The notes beneath the pieces are model-generated. The model worked only from the letters and a program-made list of their open reading frames with translations. It did not search any database and was not told the DNA's origin. Positions 58,999 to 64,000 of a stretch of DNA of 64,000 nt are shown here, piece after piece. The translations under genes and the position numbers were made by a program. Position 1 is the stretch's first letter; every line of letters starts with the position of its first letter. This DNA comes from Antarctobacter albus (GTDB lineage: Bacteria; Pseudomonadota; Alphaproteobacteria; Rhodobacterales; Rhodobacteraceae): the NCBI RefSeq assembly GCF_900101505.1, contig NZ_FMZI01000007.1, forward strand, positions 248,001 through 312,000, read 5' to 3'.

Positions 58999-60318
58999 TC
59001 AGGGCAGGAACGTCAGTCCCAGGCCAAGCACCACGCCGGTGACCACGAGGACGATCAGGCAGTATCCCATGATGTCCTTGGCGGAGAGGCCCGCGATGGC
59101 CAGCGCCGGCAGTGCCCAGAACGGCTGGACCAGGTTGGTCCAGGTATCGCCCCAGGCCACGGCCATTGCCGTGCGGGCCGGCGAGACCCCAAGCGCCGCG
59201 CTTGCCTCCAGCATGATCGGGGCCTGTACCGCCCATTGGCCCCCGCCCGAGGGCACGAACATGTTGACGATGCCAGCTGACAAGAAGGTGAAGAAGGGGA
59301 GGGTCTCGGCGCTCGAGATCGAGACAAAGGCTTCGGACAGGGTGACCGCCAGCCCGGAGCCGACCATCATCCCCATGATGCCCGCATAGAACGGGAACTG
59401 GACGATGATACCGCTGGCGCCGTTCACCGCCTTCTTGACCGAGGTCAGGAACTGCGACGGACGGCCATGCAGCAGGATCCCGGCGAAGATGAGGGTAAAG
59501 TTGACGATGTTCAGGTTGAGCCCGCCGTCGGTGCCGAAGATGTAGTAGCCGACATAGAGTATTCCCAGCAGGCCCGAGATCAGCGACAGGATCATGCTGT
59601 TTTCAAGCCTTGTCGATGGCGTGTCAGCCACCTCTTCACTGTTCGGTTCTTCATCGATGAGTTTGGCAGGATCGACGGTCACCGCATCCCCGGCCGCCGG
59701 CGTGATCAGCCAGTTGACCAGCGGGATCACGATCAGCAGCGCCAGAAGAATGCCCAGGTTCATGACCGAGAAGATGGTCTCGCTGGTGGGGATGATGCCG
59801 ATCATCTCGGCGGTGAAATGGCCTTCGGTCGCGATGACCAGCGGGATCGAGCCCGAAAGCCCCCCGTGCCAGACCATGAAACCGCTATAGGCGCTGGCGA
59901 TCGCAAGGCGATAGTCGAGGTTGGGCAGGCAGCGTGCCAGTTCGCGGGCAAAGAGCGCCCCGATCACAAGCCCGAACCCCCAGTTGACCCAGGCCGCGAT
60001 CAGCGAGACCACCGTGACCAGCACGATCCCCTGGCCCGGGCTGCGGGCCAGTTTGGCCAGTGCCTGGAGGAGGCGTTTAAAGACCGGCGTGCTGGCAACG
60101 ACGAAGCCGGACACCAGGATGAGCACCATCTGCATGGAAAAGCTCAAGAGGTTCCAGAACCCGTCGCCCCAGAATTCGGCCATCGCAACCGGGCCGTGGC
60201 CCTCGACGAGCATACCGGCCCCGAAGACGACCAGCGTCAGGACAAGGACGAGCACGAAAGCATCCGGGAGGTAACGTTCGACCATGTTGACGGATGCGCG
60301 TGTGATGCCTTTGATCAT
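58999..60318 (-). CDS. short-chain fatty acid transporter family protein (AtoE-like)
   Basis: A 439-residue membrane protein with about ten to twelve spans of the AtoE/TIGR00366 family: YLPDAFVLVLVLTLVVFGAG near residue 16, WVNWGFGLVIGALFAREL near residue 110, FVPSGGGQWAVQAPIMLEA near residue 355 and GDTWTNLVQPFWALP near residue 390. Family members carry short-chain carboxylates. AAGGAGATCC precedes the ATG. It starts 21 bp after the amidase gene, so in this operon it probably imports malonate, malonamate or a similar short acid. Confidence 0.85.
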   Translation of the reverse strand: MIKGITRASVNMVERYLPDAFVLVLVLTLVVFGAGMLVEGHGPVAMAEFWGDGFWNLLSFSMQMVLILVSGFVVASTPVFKRLLQALAKLARSPGQGIVLVTVVSLIAAWVNWGFGLVIGALFARELARCLPNLDYRLAIASAYSGFMVWHGGLSGSIPLVIATEGHFTAEMIGIIPTSETIFSVMNLGILLALLIVIPLVNWLITPAAGDAVTVDPAKLIDEEPNSEEVADTPSTRLENSMILSLISGLLGILYVGYYIFGTDGGLNLNIVNFTLIFAGILLHGRPSQFLTSVKKAVNGASGIIVQFPFYAGIMGMMVGSGLAVTLSEAFVSISSAETLPFFTFLSAGIVNMFVPSGGGQWAVQAPIMLEASAALGVSPARTAMAVAWGDTWTNLVQPFWALPALAIAGLSAKDIMGYCLIVLVVTGVVLGLGLTFLP

Positions 60319-60339
60319 TTTGGATCTCCTTTCCGGCGG

Positions 60340-61776
60340 TCACTTGCGGGGACGGATCGGCATCCGATCCGCGAAACCCAGTTCGGATTCCAGAAGCTGC
60401 GCGGCAGACAGAAGGTCGAAGTCGCCCTTCGGCTTGCCGATCAGCTGGAGGCCCACCGGCAGCCCCTCGCGCGTTGTCCCGCAAGGCACCGAGATGGCCG
60501 GGCAGCCGGTCAGGGTGATGACGAAGGTCAGGAACATCCAGTCGATGTAGGTCGTCAGCTCCTGGTCCCCGATGTGGGTCGGGAAGCGCTGTTCGACCGG
60601 GTAGGGCGGCACGGCGACTGTCGGGCAGGCCAGGATGTCATGGGTTTCGAAGAAGTTCGCAACATTGTGGAAGATGGCGGCGCGGGCGCGCTCGGCCCGC
60701 AGCACCTCATCGGCGGTGACGTTCTGGCCCTTCTCAATGTTCCAGATGATCTCCGGCGCGACGCGGTCGCGGTCGGTCTCGAGCAGGTCACCCCGGACGC
60801 TGGCCACGAGGATCGCGCGCAGGGTCTGGAATGCCTCCAGTCCGCCCGAGAAATCAGGGCATTCTTCCGTGACCGTGGCGCCGTGGCCCGCAAAGGCCTG
60901 GGCGCCCTTGCGGCAGATCTCGGCCACGTCCGGATCGACCAGCGACAGGTTCAGATCGGGTGTGTAGGCGACCCGCTTGGGGGCCTTGGGCGCCTTGACC
61001 GCCTCGACAAAGGGCACCGTGGGCGCCGGGACGGACAGGGGATCGTGGCCGTGGCCATGCGCCAGCGAATCCAGCATCAGGGCCACGTCGGCGACGTTCC
61101 GCGCCATCGGACCTTCGACCCAGAGCGGATCGAAGGCCGGCAGGCCGGCACCGCGCGGCACCCGGCCTACGCTGGGGCGCAGGCCGACGATTCCGCAATA
61201 GCTGGCCGGGATGCGCAGGCTGCCGCCCAGGTCATTGCCGGTGGCCAGCCATGCCTCTCCGGCCGCCAGCGCGGCTGCGGACCCGCCGGACGAGCCGCCG
61301 ACCGTCATCCGCAGGTCCCAGGGGTTGCGGGTGGCGCCGAAGACGGGGTTGAAGGTATTGGCCCCGGCGATTTCGGGCACGTTCGATTTCGCCATCGGAA
61401 TGCCGCCGCTCTCTTCGAGCGTCTGCACCGTGTAATCCGACCGCTCCACGCGGTTCTCGGCAAAGATCGGCGATCCATAGGTGGTCACCTGTCCGGCGAC
61501 ATCGTTGTAGTCCTTGACGACCACCGGAAGTCCGGCCAGCCATCCGGGCCTGTCGGCCCTTTCGTGATGCTGCGACGGAAACGCCTTGGCCGCGGCGCGG
61601 GCCTCTTCGAAAAAGCGGATCGGCAGTGCGTTCACATCCGGTTCGATCTCTTCGATCCGCGCAATGGCCGCGTCGAGAAAGTCGAGCGGCGTGGCCTCTC
61701 CCGATTTCAGCAGTCCGACGGCCTCTGTCGCCGTCATGGCGATGAATTCATCCGTGGATTCCGGTTTCGATGTCAT
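60340..61776 (-). CDS. amidase signature family hydrolase (malonamidase- or ureidomalonase-type candidate)
   Basis: A 478-residue amidase of the amidase-signature family. The Ser-cisSer-Lys triad is seen in VVVKDYND (Lys, near residue 84) and MTVGGSSGGSAAALAAG (cis-Ser and its partner, near residue 160), with GNDLGGSLRIPA (nucleophile Ser, near residue 185). The start at 61776 has GGGAGGACCAGGA upstream. It lies between an AtoE-like carrier and malonyl-CoA synthetase. In Bradyrhizobium an amidase-signature malonamidase is tied to malonate genes, and ureidomalonase of barbiturate breakdown is of the same family, so hydrolysis of an amide to malonate is the best reading. It is inferred from context. 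Confidence 0.82.
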   Translation of the reverse strand: MTSKPESTDEFIAMTATEAVGLLKSGEATPLDFLDAAIARIEEIEPDVNALPIRFFEEARAAAKAFPSQHHERADRPGWLAGLPVVVKDYNDVAGQVTTYGSPIFAENRVERSDYTVQTLEESGGIPMAKSNVPEIAGANTFNPVFGATRNPWDLRMTVGGSSGGSAAALAAGEAWLATGNDLGGSLRIPASYCGIVGLRPSVGRVPRGAGLPAFDPLWVEGPMARNVADVALMLDSLAHGHGHDPLSVPAPTVPFVEAVKAPKAPKRVAYTPDLNLSLVDPDVAEICRKGAQAFAGHGATVTEECPDFSGGLEAFQTLRAILVASVRGDLLETDRDRVAPEIIWNIEKGQNVTADEVLRAERARAAIFHNVANFFETHDILACPTVAVPPYPVEQRFPTHIGDQELTTYIDWMFLTFVITLTGCPAISVPCGTTREGLPVGLQLIGKPKGDFDLLSAAQLLESELGFADRMPIRPRK

Positions 61777-61831
61777 TCCTGGTCCTCCCATGGGTTTTGT
61801 TTCTGTCAATGTGGCCAATTCGGCGCCCTCC

Positions 61832-63367
61832 TCATGAGTCCGTGGCGGTTTCCGAGGGCGCATAGAGATCGGCGAAGCGCTTGCGCAGGTCGTTCTTTTG
61901 CACCTTGCCCATGACATTGCGGGGCAGTTCGTCGACCACCATCACCTGTTTGGGTTGCTTGTAGCGGGCCAGCGTGTCCGACAGCGCGGCCAACAACTGC
62001 TCTCTGTCGATCGAAGCCCCGGGCTGCGGCACGACAACCGCGGTGACCCCCTCCCCGAAATCCGGGTGCGGCACGCCGATGACGGCGGAATCCGCCACCT
62101 CCGGCAGCGCGTCGATCAGTGTTTCGATTTCCTTGGGGTAGACGTTGTAGCCGCCGGTGATCACCAGGTCTTTGTCCCGGCCGACGATGTGCAGATAGCC
62201 GTCGGAGTCGATCCGACCCAGGTCTCCAGTGACAAAATAGCCATCGTCACGGAACTCTGCCGCGGTCTTTTCCGGCATCCGCCAATAGCCCTGAAAGACG
62301 TTGGGGCCTGCGACCTCGATCGCGCCGGTCTGGCCCCGGGGCAGCGTGTTGCCGCTTTCCCGGTCGGTGATCCGAACCTGAACCTGCGGCAGGGGAAAGC
62401 CAACCGCACCTACGCGCCGTTCGCCCTCATAGGGGTTAGAGGCGATCATGCAGGTTTCCGTCATGCCGTACCGCTCGAGGATGGTGTGGCCCGTGCGTTC
62501 GGCAAAGCGGGCGTGGACCTCTTCCGGCAGCGGCGCCGATCCGGACACGAACAAACGCATCGAGGCGGTTGTCAGCGGGTCCAGGCGCGGCGATTTCAAC
62601 AGCCGCGTGTAGAATGTCGGCACACCCATCAGGACCGTGGCATCCGCCATCTCGTCGATGATCTCCTCGGCGTCGAAACGGGTCAGGAAGAGCATCGTTG
62701 CCCCAGACGTCAGGGCCATGTTGCAGGCCACGAACAGCCCGTGGGTGTGAAAGATCGGCAAGGCATGGATCAGCTTGTCGTCCTGCGTGAAATGCCAGAT
62801 GTCGTTCAGGGCTTTCGCGTTGGAGGCCAGGTTGCCATGCGTCAGCACCGCGCCTTTCGAACGCCCGGTCGTCCCGGATGTATAGAGGATCGCCGCCGGG
62901 TCATCCTCCTTGCTCGGCACGGCGCTGTCATGCTGGTCGGCACCGGCGGCGCGGTCGATCAGCGTGCCGTCGCCCGCCGCGCCAAGGCTCTCGACCGCCA
63001 AGGTCTCCGAGGCGCGCGCTGCGTGGGTTTGCAACGTCGCCGGGGTGCAGACGAAAAGCTGCGGTTCGGCATCGCCAAGGAAATAGTCGATCTCGGCCCC
63101 GGTATAAGCGGTGTTGAGCGGAAGAAAGACGGCCCCCACCCGAAGACAGGCCAGGTAGAGCAGCACCGCCTCGGCGGATTTGTCCACCTGGACCGCCACC
63201 CGGTCACCCGGGCGCACGCCAGACCCTTCGAGCACAGAGGCGACCCTCAGGACGCGATCCCATGCTTCGGAGAACGTCATGGACGACAGGCCGGGGCGTT
63301 CGAACAGGATCTTGCTCCCGTTGTCGCGGCATTGGGTTTCAAACATGTCGTGGATCGTGCACGTCAT
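61832..63367 (-). CDS. matB: malonyl-CoA synthetase (MatB-like acyl-CoA ligase)
   Basis: A 511-residue ANL-superfamily ligase: the ATP motif YTSGTTGRSKGAVLTHGN near residue 160, LPIFHTHGLFVACN near residue 202, ERYGMTETCMIASNPYEGERR near residue 298, TGDLGRIDSDGYLHIVGRDKDLVITGGYNVYPKEIE in the C-terminal part and the catalytic Lys in RNVMGKVQKN near the end. The HTHGLFV and YGMTETxM segments are typical of MatB. Malonyl-CoA decarboxylase lies 38 bp upstream and an amidase downstream. It activates malonate with CoA and ATP. Confidence 0.9.
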   Translation of the reverse strand: MTCTIHDMFETQCRDNGSKILFERPGLSSMTFSEAWDRVLRVASVLEGSGVRPGDRVAVQVDKSAEAVLLYLACLRVGAVFLPLNTAYTGAEIDYFLGDAEPQLFVCTPATLQTHAARASETLAVESLGAAGDGTLIDRAAGADQHDSAVPSKEDDPAAILYTSGTTGRSKGAVLTHGNLASNAKALNDIWHFTQDDKLIHALPIFHTHGLFVACNMALTSGATMLFLTRFDAEEIIDEMADATVLMGVPTFYTRLLKSPRLDPLTTASMRLFVSGSAPLPEEVHARFAERTGHTILERYGMTETCMIASNPYEGERRVGAVGFPLPQVQVRITDRESGNTLPRGQTGAIEVAGPNVFQGYWRMPEKTAAEFRDDGYFVTGDLGRIDSDGYLHIVGRDKDLVITGGYNVYPKEIETLIDALPEVADSAVIGVPHPDFGEGVTAVVVPQPGASIDREQLLAALSDTLARYKQPKQVMVVDELPRNVMGKVQKNDLRKRFADLYAPSETATDS

Positions 63368-63405
63368 CTGAGCTGTCTCGCTTTGTCTTCGGTTTCAGGG
63401 GGAGA

Positions 63406-64000
63406 TCAGGCGCTTGGAGCGGTGCCCGCCTTCACGGCGCGGCGCATATCCGGTCCGCAGGCTATGGTCCCGTCGTTGGCAAAGGCCTCGTGCCGCGCCT
63501 CGATCTGGTCGAGTTCATAGAGGTAATTGATCATCACGCCGTGCGCGCGCTTCAGCGCCCCCTCGGCGAGATCGGCCGGCCAGTTGATGCGATGGGCCGA
63601 GGCGCCATTGCCCAGGTGAAACCGCGCGACGGGATCGGCGGGTGCGCCAGAGGGCGTCTTTACCTGGGTAAAATACCGGGCCGCCCATGCCTCGACACGT
63701 GGTGCCAGGCGTTCGCATTCCTCGCTGTCGGTCTGCCACAGTCCGGTGGCCAGATCGGCGGCAAGCGCCTGCGCCTCGGCCTCGTCCACGCTGGACAGCC
63801 AGCGAGCGAACCCCGGCGCCGGTGACAGTGTCGCGAAATTGCGGATAGGCGGCAATTCCGTGGACAGATCGCTGACGACCTGCTTGATCAGGAAGTTCCC
63901 GAAAGAGACGCCCTTCAAACCGGGCTGGCAGTTGCTGATCGAGTAGAAGACGGCGGTGTCCGGCGCCTCATCGCCCGGCTGCGTCCGTTCCGATAGCAGC
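63406..64000 (-). CDS. malonyl-CoA decarboxylase, C-terminal part (starts beyond the window)
   Basis: The C-terminal 197 residues are inside the window and the frame stays open to the right edge. Marks of the family are FYSISNCQPGLKGVSFGNFL with LIKQVV, FATLSPAPGFARWL near 63840-63800, and RFHLGNGASAHRINWPADL near 63630-63580. It decarboxylates malonyl-CoA to acetyl-CoA, the step after MatB, so the two give a malonate-to-acetyl-CoA route. The tail ends with PDMRRAVKAGTAPSA. It is the first visible gene of the operon that runs to the terminator at 58951. Confidence 0.92.
   Translation of the reverse strand, partial: LLSERTQPGDEAPDTAVFYSISNCQPGLKGVSFGNFLIKQVVSDLSTELPPIRNFATLSPAPGFARWLSSVDEAEAQALAADLATGLWQTDSEECERLAPRVEAWAARYFTQVKTPSGAPADPVARFHLGNGASAHRINWPADLAEGALKRAHGVMINYLYELDQIEARHEAFANDGTIACGPDMRRAVKAGTAPSA

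Noticed and set aside
59467-61914. 815-codon open frame on the plus strand opposite the AtoE-like and amidase genes
   Set aside because: It is rich in Arg, Gly, His, Gln and Asp, has no recognisable domain and lies antisense to two well-supported genes; it is a product of high GC third positions.
1-64000. tRNA, rRNA, CRISPR arrays, prophage or toxin-antitoxin genes
   Set aside because: None was recognised on reading; no regularly spaced repeats were seen. A tRNAscan or CRISPR finder run would settle it.

Overview
The window reads as chromosome from a GC-rich, metabolically versatile alphaproteobacterium. It is most like a marine Rhodobacteraceae (roseobacter-type) heterotroph. This is inferred from two TRAP transporters, four ABC importers, a DmdA-like and methanethiol-oxidase pair, a complete Bat/MoxR block and a malonate operon. 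No rRNA, tRNA, CRISPR array or phage block was found. Most genes sit in tight operons with 1, 4 or 8 bp overlaps. The long open frames opposite these genes are GC-driven shadows and are not listed.

Layout. (1) 1-6594: an operon on the minus strand (FGase-like amidohydrolase, TRAP dctQ-dctM-dctP, glutamine-synthetase-like ligase, aldehyde dehydrogenase), divergent from an RpiR regulator; it looks like uptake and gamma-glutamyl-type catabolism of an amine or amino compound. (2) 6603-11948: a ytfQ-ytfR-ytfT-yjfF galactofuranose-type ABC importer with a GntR/FCD regulator as last gene. (3) 12100-14684: LysR, a DMT exporter and TetR. (4) 14822-21589: a molybdenum hydroxylase (FAD, 2Fe-2S and Mo subunits) followed by a TRAP transporter. 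It converges on (5) 21593-30213, an oligopeptide-type ABC importer interleaved with three deaminase or amidohydrolase genes. A GntR and a flavin reductase (30381-31726) diverge from (5). Regions 4 and 5 together look like an N-heterocycle (purine, pyrimidine or related) uptake and degradation island. (6) 31727-41153: a LacI-controlled sugar or polyol locus with a TIM-barrel isomerase, a Gfo/Idh/MocA dehydrogenase, a ketose 3-epimerase, an ABC importer and a cupin. (7) 41196-46099: the DabAB inorganic-carbon importer with a divergent LysR. (8) 46180-50243: a small membrane protein, methanethiol oxidase, a DmdA-like protein and an Lrp regulator (methylated-sulfur metabolism). (9) 50459-52895: a gene graveyard with an IS5-type transposase remnant, pieces of a zinc alcohol dehydrogenase, an aldehyde dehydrogenase and an MBL hydrolase, and a broken HpcH/HpaI aldolase. 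(10) 52902-58805: a seven-gene MoxR-DUF58-DUF4381-BatABCD block. (11) 58999-64000: malonyl-CoA decarboxylase (partial), malonyl-CoA synthetase, an amidase and an AtoE-like carrier, ending in a clear intrinsic terminator.

Cross-cutting observations. Every one of the five substrate-binding-protein genes is followed at once by a strong GC-rich hairpin. That would let the binding protein be made in excess over its membrane partners. Repeated 8-mers (TTGGATAC) and two TAATCGATTA-type palindromes are good operator candidates for the GntR at 30381 and the LacI at 32737. The most unusual protein is the 476-residue amidohydrolase at 24010-25440, which lacks the family's first HxH metal motif although the rest of the metal site is intact. 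All functional calls come from reading motifs and recalled family features; no database search was run.
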